Origin: an uncultured Gemmiger sp.
Lineage (GTDB): Bacteria > Bacillota > Clostridia > Oscillospirales > Ruminococcaceae
Length of the DNA: 64,000 nt
Assembly (NCBI GenBank): GCA_944382835.1
Contig: CALWNP010000008.1
Location: 1-64,000, forward strand
Direction: 5' to 3'
The notes under the pieces are model-generated. The model was not told where the DNA came from, did no database searches, and saw only the letters and a list, made by a program, of their open reading frames with translations. The translations under genes and the position numbers were made by a program. The stretch's first letter is position 1. Each line of letters begins with the position of its first letter. This document shows, piece after piece, positions 35,865-43,975 of this stretch.

Positions 35865-36608
35865 TTATTCCAAAACGGTTTTGAGAAAGCCCAGGCTTTT
35901 CAGGCTCTGGTCCAGGTGTGCCAGCAGATACTGCTCGGTGGCCTTGCCCAGCCGTTTCACGCTGGAGGCCGAGAGGGCAAAGCCAAAGAGCTTGGCATCC
36001 TCGCTCAGGCAGATATGGCGCAGTGCCGCCAGGGCGCCGGGGTCCAGATTGGGGGCACGGTTGACCTTCTGGGCACAATCGGCACAGAGGAGTTTGCCCT
36101 CCTGGATATCAAAATAAAAATCTCCGCCCTCGTATTTGCCGCAGCCGTCACAGGCCACAATGCCCGGCATATACCCCGAAAGGGTCATGGCGCGCATCTC
36201 ATAGATGGCCTTGACCTGCGGCAGGGGGCGCTTGTTTTCGCTGATCATGTACAGGCAGTTGAGCAGCAGACGCAGGTGCTCCTCTGCCTCGGGGGGCGCG
36301 GGGGAAAGCACAATGGCTACCTCGGCCAGATAAACCGCCAGAGCCATGGCCTCTACACTTTGTCCCAGGCCGTGAAAGACCCTCTTGACCGCCGCGCTGT
36401 CCACAAAATTGTTGATCCGGCCGGTGGTGATGACAAACTCGGAATAACAAAAGAGCCCGCAGCCGCTGAACAATCGGTTTTTCAGCCGCAGGCTTCCCTT
36501 GGCCGACGCTGCAACGATGCCGCGGTCAGGTGTAAGAATCGTCAGAATCTGATCCGCTTCCCCCACCTTGACTTGCCGCAGAACAAGCCCCGTTGTCGCA
36601 ATCTGCAT
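35865..36608 (-). CDS. recO: DNA repair protein RecO
   Basis: 247 aa. N-terminal OB fold (TTGLVLRQVKVGEADQILTILTPDRG), helical core and four-cysteine zinc site (CDGCGKYEGG and LLCADC). Loads RecA with RecR. The ATG at 36608 has GAAGGGA upstream and lies inside the yqzL-like gene, in the classical era-yqzL-recO order. Confidence 0.94.
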   Translation of the reverse strand: MQIATTGLVLRQVKVGEADQILTILTPDRGIVAASAKGSLRLKNRLFSGCGLFCYSEFVITTGRINNFVDSAAVKRVFHGLGQSVEAMALAVYLAEVAIVLSPAPPEAEEHLRLLLNCLYMISENKRPLPQVKAIYEMRAMTLSGYMPGIVACDGCGKYEGGDFYFDIQEGKLLCADCAQKVNRAPNLDPGALAALRHICLSEDAKLFGFALSASSVKRLGKATEQYLLAHLDQSLKSLGFLKTVLE

Positions 36609-36729
36609 AGGTTTCCCTTCTCTGTATGGTCTGACCGGACAGCTGCTGTTTGTAATCCAGGTAATCATAGATGCTGCCCGTTGCCGCAAACAGCTTCCAC
36701 TGTTCCTCTGCGTGGTTTGGACGTTCCAT
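36526..36729 (-). CDS. YqzL-like small protein
   Basis: 67 aa. The N-terminal half (EEQWKLFAATGSIYDYLDYKQQL) matches YqzL (W..F..TG....Y..YK), a small conserved protein coded between era and recO in Bacillus. Start ATG 36729 with AGAGGTG 8 nt upstream. The last 27 codons overlap the start of recO in another frame and have Ser/Asp-rich, low-complexity composition, so this tail may be non-functional. Confidence 0.7.
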   Translation of the reverse strand: MERPNHAEEQWKLFAATGSIYDYLDYKQQLSGQTIQRRETYADCDNGACSAASQGGGSGSDSDDSYT

Positions 36730-36844
36730 TTCCGGCACCTCTTTCCATGGTTAGTGTACCAACCATTGTAGCGCGGTATCCATGGAAATGTTGTCCAACC
36801 CGGTCAGCGGATCCGGTCGTATTGTCGGTTGTTCTGGGGGCCGG

Positions 36845-37771
36845 TTACGGCTTTTTGAAGCCCAACCGGTTCAGGGTGCTTTCATCATTGCGCCAGTCCG
36901 ACTTGATCTTGACCCAAAGGCTCAGATTGACCCGGGCGCCCAGCAACTCTTCACAGTCCAGCCGGGCGGCGGTGCCGATCTTCTTGAGCATTTGCCCCCC
37001 CTTGCCAATGATCATCCCCTTGTGGCTTTTGCGCTCACAGATGATCTGGGCGGAAATGTCGATCAGATCCTGGTCGGGCCGCTCCTTGAAGCTCTCGACG
37101 GTGACGGCAATGCCGTGGGGAATCTCGTCCCGCATGAACAGCAGGGCCTTTTCCCGAATCAGTTCGGCCACCAGCTCCTTTTCCGGCATATCGGTGAAGG
37201 CTTCATCGTCAAAGTAATGAGGCCCCGGGTTGGCATAGCGCTGCAGCACCGAAAAGAGGTCATCACAGGCGGTGCCATCCTTGGCGGAGACCGCCAGCAC
37301 CTGATCGAAGACGCCGAAATCGGCCACCTGCTGCTTGCGGGCCTCCAGTGCCCCAAAATCGTCCAGCAGGTCAATCTTGTTGACCACCGCCACCGCCGGG
37401 CCGGCCTTGCGCAGCTCCTCCACCATTCTCAGCTCGGAATCGGTGAAGGGCCCGGAGGGTTCAAAGAGCATCAGGGTCACATCCACATCCTTGAGGCTGG
37501 CAACCGCAGTCTGGGTCATCCGGGCATCCAGCTTGTTGTGGGGCTTATGGATGCCGGGGGTGTCCAGCAGCACATACTGCACCGGCCCCTTGGTGATGAC
37601 GCCGGTAATCCGGTTCCGGGTTGTCTGGGGCTTTTGGGTGACAATGGCCACCTTCTCCCCCACCAGATGGTTGGTCAGGCTGGATTTGCCCACATTGGGC
37701 CGTCCCACCAGCGCCACAAAGACGCTGGAAGTATCCCATTCATTCTGATTCTGATTGTTCATCAACGACAT
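36845..37771 (-). CDS. era: GTPase Era
   Basis: 308 aa. Essential 16S rRNA/30S assembly GTPase: G1 GRPNVGKSS, G3 DTPGIH, G4 NKIDLL, and the C-terminal KH domain with the MIIGKGGQMLKKIG loop. The start may be the ATG at 37771 or the one three codons later; both overlap the end of dgkA. Confidence 0.96.
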   Translation of the reverse strand: MSLMNNQNQNEWDTSSVFVALVGRPNVGKSSLTNHLVGEKVAIVTQKPQTTRNRITGVITKGPVQYVLLDTPGIHKPHNKLDARMTQTAVASLKDVDVTLMLFEPSGPFTDSELRMVEELRKAGPAVAVVNKIDLLDDFGALEARKQQVADFGVFDQVLAVSAKDGTACDDLFSVLQRYANPGPHYFDDEAFTDMPEKELVAELIREKALLFMRDEIPHGIAVTVESFKERPDQDLIDISAQIICERKSHKGMIIGKGGQMLKKIGTAARLDCEELLGARVNLSLWVKIKSDWRNDESTLNRLGFKKP

Positions 37772-38249
37772 TGCCTTTCTCTTTTTGTTGACCGTAGCGG
37801 AAGGTGAACAGATAGGCCGCCACCAGCGAGGTCAGCCACAGCACCACAGTGAGCGGGCTGTGGGTAACCCCCTGCCAGATGGCGTCCATCGCGGCCTGAT
37901 TGCCGAACAGACAGACCGCCACACACACCGCCCCGATGGCGGTAATCATCACCGCGCCGGCCGCCATATCCTTGGCAGCTCCGGCGCTCCACCAATGGGT
38001 GGTATCCGGCTTGTCCACCGCCCGCTCAATGGCGGAATTGACCAGCTCCATGGCCAGGACCAGAAAGACGCAGAGGGAGATCAGTGCGAACCCCACTGCG
38101 TCCAGCCCGGCCAGTGCTGCCGCTGCATAGGCATAAACCATGGCGCAGAGGTGAAAGCGGAAGTTGCGTTCCTCCTGCACCGCTGCGCGGATGCCATTCC
38201 AGGCGTAGACAAACCCGCGCCCGAAGCGCGCCAGATCAGACCTCATCAT
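37740..38249 (-). CDS. dgkA: Diacylglycerol/undecaprenol kinase family protein
   Basis: 169 aa. The DagK core EERNFRFHLCAMVYAYAAA, FLVLAMELVNSAIERAVD and KDMAAGAVMITAIGAV shows the conserved Glu/Asn residues and three membrane segments. Firmicute members phosphorylate undecaprenol. A C-terminal extension adds one more membrane segment (LTVVLWLTSLVAAYLFTF). Its start overlaps the end of ybeY by 14 bp and no strong ribosome binding site is seen, so coupling is likely. Confidence 0.92.
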   Translation of the reverse strand: MMRSDLARFGRGFVYAWNGIRAAVQEERNFRFHLCAMVYAYAAAALAGLDAVGFALISLCVFLVLAMELVNSAIERAVDKPDTTHWWSAGAAKDMAAGAVMITAIGAVCVAVCLFGNQAAMDAIWQGVTHSPLTVVLWLTSLVAAYLFTFRYGQQKEKGNVVDEQSESE

Positions 38250-38736
38250 TGGTATACGAAACGGTGCGCGGCAGCCCAAGCTGCACCAGCACGGCTTCTT
38301 CTTTTTCCCGCATCCGGACTGCCTCCAGGCCGCTGGCCTCGTGGTCGTAGCCCAACAGATGCAGCATGGAATGAACGGTTAGGTAAGCCACCTCCCGCTG
38401 CAGGGAATGCCCATACAGTTCGGCCTGTTCCATGGCGCGTTCCATCGAGATCACGATGTCCCCCAGGATCTTGCAGCCGTTGTCCTCGTCGATATCATAG
38501 TCGCCGTTGTCGCTCATGGGGAAGCTAAGTACATCGGTGGCGGAATCCTTGTTGCGGTACTGACGGTTCAATTCATGAATCCGCGCATTGTCCACAAAGG
38601 TCACACTGATTTCAGCAGGACCTTCAAAGCCTTCAAATTCCAGAACTGCATTGCAGCTGCGCCGGATCAGGATCCGCAGCCCGGAAGGCACCTTGACCCG
38701 GTTCTGCTCGTTGCTGATCAATACTTTGTTGGACAT
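38236..38736 (-). CDS. ybeY: Endoribonuclease YbeY (16S rRNA maturation)
   Basis: 166 aa. Metal-binding signature HSMLHLLGYDH (HxxxHxxGxDH) and TDVLSFPM. AAAGGAGG upstream of the ATG. Follows phoH by 51 bp; the pgpH gene usually between them in Bacilli is absent here. Confidence 0.96.
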   Translation of the reverse strand: MSNKVLISNEQNRVKVPSGLRILIRRSCNAVLEFEGFEGPAEISVTFVDNARIHELNRQYRNKDSATDVLSFPMSDNGDYDIDEDNGCKILGDIVISMERAMEQAELYGHSLQREVAYLTVHSMLHLLGYDHEASGLEAVRMREKEEAVLVQLGLPRTVSYTNDEV

Positions 38737-38787
38737 AAGCGAGTTTCCTCCTTTACGGTCTTACTCATGACCCGATTTTCTCTTGTA

Positions 38788-39762
38788 TCACTGTTTTTTC
38801 AACGACCCGCCGCCGGCGGCCGCTTTTTCATACGCTTTGACAATCTGCTGCACCAGGCGATGGCGCACCACGTCCTTTTCGGTCAGAAAGACCTGGGCAA
38901 TTCCGTCAATGCCGCGCAGCACCCGCAGGGCGTCGGTCAGGCCGCTGCGGCTCTTGTCCGGCAAATCGATCTGGGTCACATCCCCGGTCACGACCACCTT
39001 GCTGCCCACACCCATCCGGGTTAAGAACATCTTCATCTGTTCGGGGGTGGTATTCTGTGCCTCATCCAGAATGATAAAGGCATCATCCAGGGTCCGCCCG
39101 CGCATATAAGCCAGCGGTGCCACCTCGATGAGCTGCTTTTCCATCAATTTCTGAAAGGTCTCGGCCCCCAACAGATCAAACAGCCCGTCGTACAGCGGAC
39201 GAAGATAGGGGTCTACCTTGTTTTGCAGATCGCCGGGCAAAAATCCCAGCTTCTCCCCCGCTTCCACGGCGGGACGGGTGAGGATAATCCGGCTGACATC
39301 CTTGCTCTTGAAGGCCTTGACCGCCATGGCCACCGCCAGATAGGTCTTGCCGGTACCGGCCGGCCCCACCCCAAAGGTGATGGCATTGTGCCGGATGGCC
39401 CCCAGATATTCCTTCTGGCCCAGGGTTTTGGGATGGATGGGCCGGCCCTTGGCCGTCACCGCCACAAAATCATCGGTCAGTTCCCGCAGACGTTTTTCCT
39501 CTCCGCCCCGTGCCAGACTGATACAATAGCGAACCGTCTGCTCCTCCAAGGGGGTATGGTTCTGCATCAGCGTGACCATACCGTCCACCGCGTGGACCGC
39601 AGCCTCCACATCTTCGGGTTCCCCGCTGAATTTGAGCGCCGAACCCCGGCAAACCGCTGTGACGTGGAATTCGTTTTCCAACATCCGCACATTCTGGTCG
39701 CAGTTGCCAAAAATGGCTGCGGCCAGCTCGATGCTATCCAACTCCACTGATTTTTCCGCCAA
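38788..39762 (-). CDS. phoH: PhoH family ATPase
   Basis: 324 aa. N-terminal KH-like region, then Walker A GPAGTGKTYLA, TRPAVEAGEKLGFLPGDL, Walker B FIILDEAQNTT and GDVTQIDLP. Probable RNA-associated ATPase/helicase; partner of ybeY by genomic context. The start is taken as the TTG at 39762 (GGAGGT 8-9 nt upstream); an in-frame GTG at 39897 would add 45 residues without family similarity. Confidence 0.93.
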   Translation of the reverse strand: MAEKSVELDSIELAAAIFGNCDQNVRMLENEFHVTAVCRGSALKFSGEPEDVEAAVHAVDGMVTLMQNHTPLEEQTVRYCISLARGGEEKRLRELTDDFVAVTAKGRPIHPKTLGQKEYLGAIRHNAITFGVGPAGTGKTYLAVAMAVKAFKSKDVSRIILTRPAVEAGEKLGFLPGDLQNKVDPYLRPLYDGLFDLLGAETFQKLMEKQLIEVAPLAYMRGRTLDDAFIILDEAQNTTPEQMKMFLTRMGVGSKVVVTGDVTQIDLPDKSRSGLTDALRVLRGIDGIAQVFLTEKDVVRHRLVQQIVKAYEKAAAGGGSLKKQ

Positions 39763-40174
39763 ATTGTCTGACCTCCAGCAAATGAATTTGGATGGGATGC
39801 GGCCCCTTACTCCAGTGTATTGCAGAGCAAGCAGCCGTTTCCCTGACACCAACCGGGACACAACTCCGGTCACGTTTCTGATGAGCCGTCTTGCCACAAC
39901 TTGACAACAATTTTATTAAATTGGACAAATTTGTTTTGCCTGACCCATAGAGTTTTGGTGCTTGTATTCAACTCACATTATAGCAGACATCCCCGTCCTT
40001 TTCAAGGGAGAGGCCATTGTTGTCTTTCTCGACAAGCTTGGTCAAAGTATCTGATACATCGCCCTTTTTTCACTTTCTACAGGGAAGGCAATCCACTTTA
40101 CACCGAATTGTCATCCCTTGCCTTCTCATTTTTCCCCGCGGCAGGGTGTTTCATCCCGGCTCTTTGCAATCCGG
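39763..40174. other. 412-bp gap between phoH and yqfD
   Basis: Contains the phoH promoter (39977-40005), a roughly 200-nt leader, and a GAAGGCAA / TTGCCTTC inverted repeat (40084-40091, 40118-40125) with a 26-nt loop and no T-run. No convincing ORF or known RNA motif. It splits the normally tight yqfC-yqfD-phoH cluster. Confidence 0.5.
39977..40005 (-). promoter_or_regulatory. phoH promoter
   Basis: Minus strand TTGAAA (40005-40000), 17-nt spacer, TATAAT (39982-39977), near consensus. It would drive phoH-ybeY-dgkA-era-yqzL-recO-mutS2. Confidence 0.75.
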
Positions 40175-41362
40175 TCAGGATGTCTCTTTCTGGGGTTCCA
40201 CCGGGGTATACATCCCCTGCCGGGCAATGTCCGCCACAAAGGTATACCGGGTGGTGACGGTCACAGCCTCCTGCTGCCGATCGGCGATCATCTCCCGCGC
40301 TTCGATGTTGGCATCAGGGAATTCCGCCATCAGCTGCAGACGGCAGGCCCGATCTGCCATCTCCTGGGCTTCTTCGGGGGTGTAGCTGCGGGAGATTTCC
40401 TCCTCCTCCCAGACAGTGACCTGGCGCAGACTGCCGGGCAAAGCAATCCGCCCCAAAGCCAATGGAATCCACCGCACCGACCGCCGGGCGTGGGACCATG
40501 GCTCGGCCTGCCGGAGCAGCCGGGTTTGCCCCAAAAGGCAGAGGGTTTCCTCCCGGCTGCTTTTTCCGGTCAGTTGAAGGGTGGTCTGCTGCAAAGGCTG
40601 GGTGGCGGTGTAACTGCGCTCCACCCGGGCCGTGATGTGACCGGTGGCGGCCTGTCCCACCAGGGCACCTTCCCGGTCCAGCTTGAGGGCATTGGCCAGC
40701 AGCTGCCCTTCGGACACATATTGCCCGGTTTCCACCACGCAGAACCCGCTTTCCACCCCGATGGATAACACCTGTCCGCCGGCCGCCGCATAAAGGGCTG
40801 TGTTCTGTGCTTCCTCCCGCACAGACTGGGTTTCCAAAGGGGTGCTCTCCACAAACAGACAACCGCCGGTAAAATTGAGTCCCAGCCAACCGAAGGTCTC
40901 GCTCTGCAAGGAAAGCAGTTCCTGGGCCTGGGCCAGCTTTTGCTGATCCAGACGGCTTCCCACCCAGATTTGCTGTTCCGCCAGCTGGGATTCCAACAGA
41001 AGCTGCTGGTCGGGTTCCAGTGCCGAGAGATCCATCGCCCAGACAAAACCGGAAAACCACCAGAGAAGCCAGAAAAAGAGCAGCAATCCCAGCGGAATGC
41101 CGGGGCGCTGCAGCATCCGTTCCAGCGTCCGGCCCGGCCCGTGCCGTTCCAGCGTTTCCAGGGTCCAGCCGCCGGTCTGGGCCAGAGCCTGCATCCGGGG
41201 ACGGTCCCCGCCTGAAGCCATCCCGCTGTACCCCGCCCCGGTGCAGCGCAGATGGTACAGCCGGATGCCCTGGCGTTGTGCTGCGGCCAGAAAATTCTGT
41301 GCGCCCCGCCCCTGAACCGCAAACCGAAAGACATCCGCCTGCCAGGTATTATACCGTGCCAT
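40175..41362 (-). CDS. yqfD: Sporulation protein YqfD
   Basis: 395 aa. N-terminal FAVQGRGAQNFLAAAQRQGIRL, a membrane segment (GIPLGLLLFFWLLWWFSGFVWAM) and a long extracytoplasmic part with FVEST-type sheets and a POTRA-like start, consistent with the YqfD family needed for efficient sporulation in Bacillus. The ATG at 41362 follows GGGAGG; it overlaps yqfC by 14 bp. Confidence 0.88.
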   Translation of the reverse strand: MARYNTWQADVFRFAVQGRGAQNFLAAAQRQGIRLYHLRCTGAGYSGMASGGDRPRMQALAQTGGWTLETLERHGPGRTLERMLQRPGIPLGLLLFFWLLWWFSGFVWAMDLSALEPDQQLLLESQLAEQQIWVGSRLDQQKLAQAQELLSLQSETFGWLGLNFTGGCLFVESTPLETQSVREEAQNTALYAAAGGQVLSIGVESGFCVVETGQYVSEGQLLANALKLDREGALVGQAATGHITARVERSYTATQPLQQTTLQLTGKSSREETLCLLGQTRLLRQAEPWSHARRSVRWIPLALGRIALPGSLRQVTVWEEEEISRSYTPEEAQEMADRACRLQLMAEFPDANIEAREMIADRQQEAVTVTTRYTFVADIARQGMYTPVEPQKETS

Positions 41363-41675
41363 TGCCGCCCTCCCACTTGGGTGAAAACTCCATCCGGGCC
41401 ACCCGTCCCTCAATGACCAGCCTTTTTCCCGCCAGGGATTCTATCCGCAAGCCATCCCCATAAAATGTAATAACCGAATTGCCCATATCCAGACAGAGTT
41501 TCTGGTCGGTGAAATCCAACACCCTGCGACAGCCATCGGTCAGCACACAGCTGCCCCGCACCTCCAGATCCGGCAGCCGGTAAAAATTGCCCGACGGCTG
41601 CCGAAACAGCCCGCGGAAGGTGGGCGGCTGACCGGATTTCGATTTGTGGGGCCGTGGCCGTCGCTGCTTTTTCAA
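41349..41675 (-). CDS. yqfC: YabP/YqfC family sporulation protein
   Basis: 108 aa. Basic N-terminus, then GNFYRLPDLEVRGSCVLTDGCRRVLDFTDQKLCLDMGNSVITFYGDGLRIESLAGKRLVIEGRV, the YabP/YqfC fold pattern with hallmark RGSC..L..C. Immediately upstream of yqfD as in other spore formers. Opposite-strand neighbour begins 62 bp away. Confidence 0.9.
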   Translation of the reverse strand: MKKQRRPRPHKSKSGQPPTFRGLFRQPSGNFYRLPDLEVRGSCVLTDGCRRVLDFTDQKLCLDMGNSVITFYGDGLRIESLAGKRLVIEGRVARMEFSPKWEGGNGTV

Positions 41676-41737
41676 AGCGTCTTCCTCCTTCCTGGAAAAG
41701 GTCGATACCCCAAATATATAGCAAGGGTGGCATGGTT

Positions 41738-42799
41738 ATGAATTTTTCCCGCATCCGTTCCCGGTCAATCTTTGCCGCACTGCTGGCACTGGGCGGGCTG
41801 CTGCTGGCCTTTCCCCAGCGGGTCACGGCAGGCTTTGCCGATGGCATGACCCTTTGTCTGACCAGTTTGCTTCCTGCGCTGTTTCCCTTTTTCGTGGTCT
41901 GCAATCTGGCAGTGTCGATGGTCTGGGTGCCCAGGGTACTGCATCCTCTTTCCCGGTTCGTAGGCTTTTCCAGCGCGGACGCCCCTGCCCTGCTTCTCCT
42001 CTCCTGGCTAGGCGGTTATGCGGTCTGTGCCCAAACGGTGGCCCGGTTCCGCCAAAGCGGACGGATGGGGCCGCGGGACAGTATGCTGGCCCTGGTATTG
42101 GGCTGCTGCTCCGGGCCGGGCTTTGTGATCGGCTGTATAGGGGGCAGTTTGTTGGGCTCGGTGCAAACCGGTGTACTGCTGTACCTGCTGCAGCTGGCAG
42201 CCAACTTTCTGGCCGCAGCCCTGCTGCTTCCCTGGTTGCCGGCTCCCTCCCCCAAAACGACCTCTGCCATTGCTGTCCCAGACAGTCGCAGTGACTTGGG
42301 GCTTTCGGCCGCCATCAGCGGAGCGGTGGACAGTTGTCTGTGCGTCTGTGGATGTGTGATCTTTTTCCGGATTCTCTATCATCTGGTGCTCCCGCTGCTG
42401 CCCCGGATCGGCTGGCTGCGGGCGTTGGCCAGCGGATGTCTGGAAATCAGCGCCGGGTGTGCCGACTTTGCGGCGCTAGGTGGCAGCTGGGCTGTGACCG
42501 GGCTGTGTCTGTGCCTGAGCGGGCTCAGCCTTTCGGTTTTTGCCCAGATTCATACCCTGCTGCAAGGCAGTGTTCCTCTTTGGCCGCTGGCGCTGAGCCG
42601 CCTGCTGCATCTGTTCTGGCTGCAAGGGTTGTTCCGGCTCTGTGCCCATTTTCTGCCCGGGGTTCAGCAGGCATATTCCAGTCTGAGTGGCCAGGTCATC
42701 CCCATGACCCGGATACAACCCGATGCCGCAGCTGTCTGCTTTTGCTTTCTGTGCGCCGTGCTTTACAAGGTCAGAAAAAACTTTTATAATAAAATCTAA
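41738..42799 (+). CDS. YlbJ-like sporulation integral membrane protein
   Basis: 353 aa, about eight hydrophobic segments. SLLPALFPFFVVCNLAVS, LLLSWLGGYAVCAQTVARF and VLGCCSGPGFVIGCIGGSLLG match the nucleoside-recognition/YlbJ pattern (LFPF..., SGYP..., CN.SGP.F..G). The ATG at 41738 is 7-8 nt after GGGTGG; a longer in-frame start overlaps yqfC. In Bacillus YlbJ is needed for spore cortex formation. Confidence 0.78.
   Translation: MNFSRIRSRSIFAALLALGGLLLAFPQRVTAGFADGMTLCLTSLLPALFPFFVVCNLAVSMVWVPRVLHPLSRFVGFSSADAPALLLLSWLGGYAVCAQTVARFRQSGRMGPRDSMLALVLGCCSGPGFVIGCIGGSLLGSVQTGVLLYLLQLAANFLAAALLLPWLPAPSPKTTSAIAVPDSRSDLGLSAAISGAVDSCLCVCGCVIFFRILYHLVLPLLPRIGWLRALASGCLEISAGCADFAALGGSWAVTGLCLCLSGLSLSVFAQIHTLLQGSVPLWPLALSRLLHLFWLQGLFRLCAHFLPGVQQAYSSLSGQVIPMTRIQPDAAAVCFCFLCAVLYKVRKNFYNKI
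42762..42790 (+). promoter_or_regulatory. Promoter inside the 3' end of the ylbJ-like gene
   Basis: TTTACA (42762-42767), 17-nt spacer, TATAAT (42785-42790), 46 nt upstream of the small cysteine-rich gene. Confidence 0.65.
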
Positions 42800-42835
42800 G
42801 TTTGTTGAATGACAGGACGCAGGAAGGTGTAAGCT

Positions 42836-43057
42836 ATGTTCAAAAAACCAATGTATGGGAGCAAGATTGCCCCTGCCTGCGCCTACTGCGTCCACGGCGC
42901 CCCCGCCGCGGACCAAAAGATGATTTTGTGCCGCAAAAAAGGCGTTGTTTCGCCTTATTATTGTTGCCGCAAGTTTGTCTACGACCCACTGATGCGGGTG
43001 CCGCGCCGGCAGGAGCTTCCCAAACTGGATCCCAGAGACTTTTCTCTGGATGACTGA
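42836..43057 (+). CDS. Small conserved cysteine-rich protein
   Basis: 73 aa. CAYCVHG, ILCRKKGVV, YYCCRKFVYDPLMRVPR: four or five cysteines arranged as a likely zinc or iron-sulfur knuckle. I recall similar small proteins in Clostridia but cannot assign a function. AGGAAGG precedes the ATG. Confidence 0.75.
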   Translation: MFKKPMYGSKIAPACAYCVHGAPAADQKMILCRKKGVVSPYYCCRKFVYDPLMRVPRRQELPKLDPRDFSLDD

Positions 43058-43078
43058 TCCACCGAAAGAGGGGTTCCG

Positions 43079-43951
43079 ATGAAAAACAGAGAAAACCACA
43101 AAGCCGACCGTTCCCAGTCCCTGTGCGCCATCTGGAAAGAGAAAAAGGGCGTCGTATTATTGTACGGGCTTTTGCGGCTGTCGGTGGTGCTGGTGCTGAT
43201 CGCCCAGATTTTCAATCGCAATTTTGAAAATGTCTTTCTCTGTGTTCTCACTCTGGTCCTCTTTTTGCTGCCCAGTGCCATGGAGCACTGGCTGGATGTG
43301 GACCTGCCCAACACCCTGGAAATCATCATCCTGCTCTTTATTTATGCCGCCGAGATTCTGGGAGAGATTGGTGCCTACTATGTCACCTATCCCCACTGGG
43401 ACACCATCCTGCACACCCTGAACGGGTTTCTCTGTGCGGCCATCGGTTTTTCGCTGCTGGACCTGCTCAATCGGCGGGAGGAAGTCAAGTTTTCCCTCTC
43501 CCCCCTTTACCTGGCCATCGTGGCCTTCTGTTTTTCCATGACGGTGGGGGTTTGCTGGGAGTTTTTTGAATGGTCCATGGACCATTTCTTCTTTCTGGAT
43601 ATGCAAAAGGATTCCATCGTCCACACAATTGGCACCATCCTGCTGGACCCCTCCGGCGGCAACCGGCCGGTATTGCTGGACAACATCACCAATGTGATTC
43701 TTGTCCAGGGAGATGGGGTCCAGGTTCCGCTGAATCTGGGCGGCTATCTGGACATCGGCCTGCTGGACACCATGGAAGATCTCTTTGTCAACTTTATCGG
43801 AGCGGTAACCTTTTCGGTGATCGGGTTCTTTTATGTCCGCAGCCGTGGCAAGAACCGGTTTGCACGGCGGTTCATTCCGGTGGTGGGGCAAAAGAATCCC
43901 ACTGCGCCAGAGTCTTCGGATCACGGGGATCCCTCCGGTCAGGAATCGTAA
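43079..43951 (+). CDS. Multi-pass membrane protein (DUF2238/YjdF-like)
   Basis: 290 aa with about seven hydrophobic segments. The block YPHWDTILHTLNGFLCAAIGFSLLDLL followed by VGVCWEFFEWSMD recalls the YjdF/DUF2238 family (DxxxHxxxG, WExxEW). Role unknown. The ATG is preceded by GAAAGAGGGG. In a plus-strand run with 42836 and 43976. Confidence 0.6.
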   Translation: MKNRENHKADRSQSLCAIWKEKKGVVLLYGLLRLSVVLVLIAQIFNRNFENVFLCVLTLVLFLLPSAMEHWLDVDLPNTLEIIILLFIYAAEILGEIGAYYVTYPHWDTILHTLNGFLCAAIGFSLLDLLNRREEVKFSLSPLYLAIVAFCFSMTVGVCWEFFEWSMDHFFFLDMQKDSIVHTIGTILLDPSGGNRPVLLDNITNVILVQGDGVQVPLNLGGYLDIGLLDTMEDLFVNFIGAVTFSVIGFFYVRSRGKNRFARRFIPVVGQKNPTAPESSDHGDPSGQES

Positions 43952-43975
43952 TTTTAATAAAGAAGGTGCACCGGG

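Noticed and set aside
39901..40385. Two overlapping plus-strand ORFs in and near the phoH-yqfD gap
   Set aside because: No ribosome binding sites, no recognisable sequence, and they run into yqfD antisense; the minus-strand promoter explains the region better.
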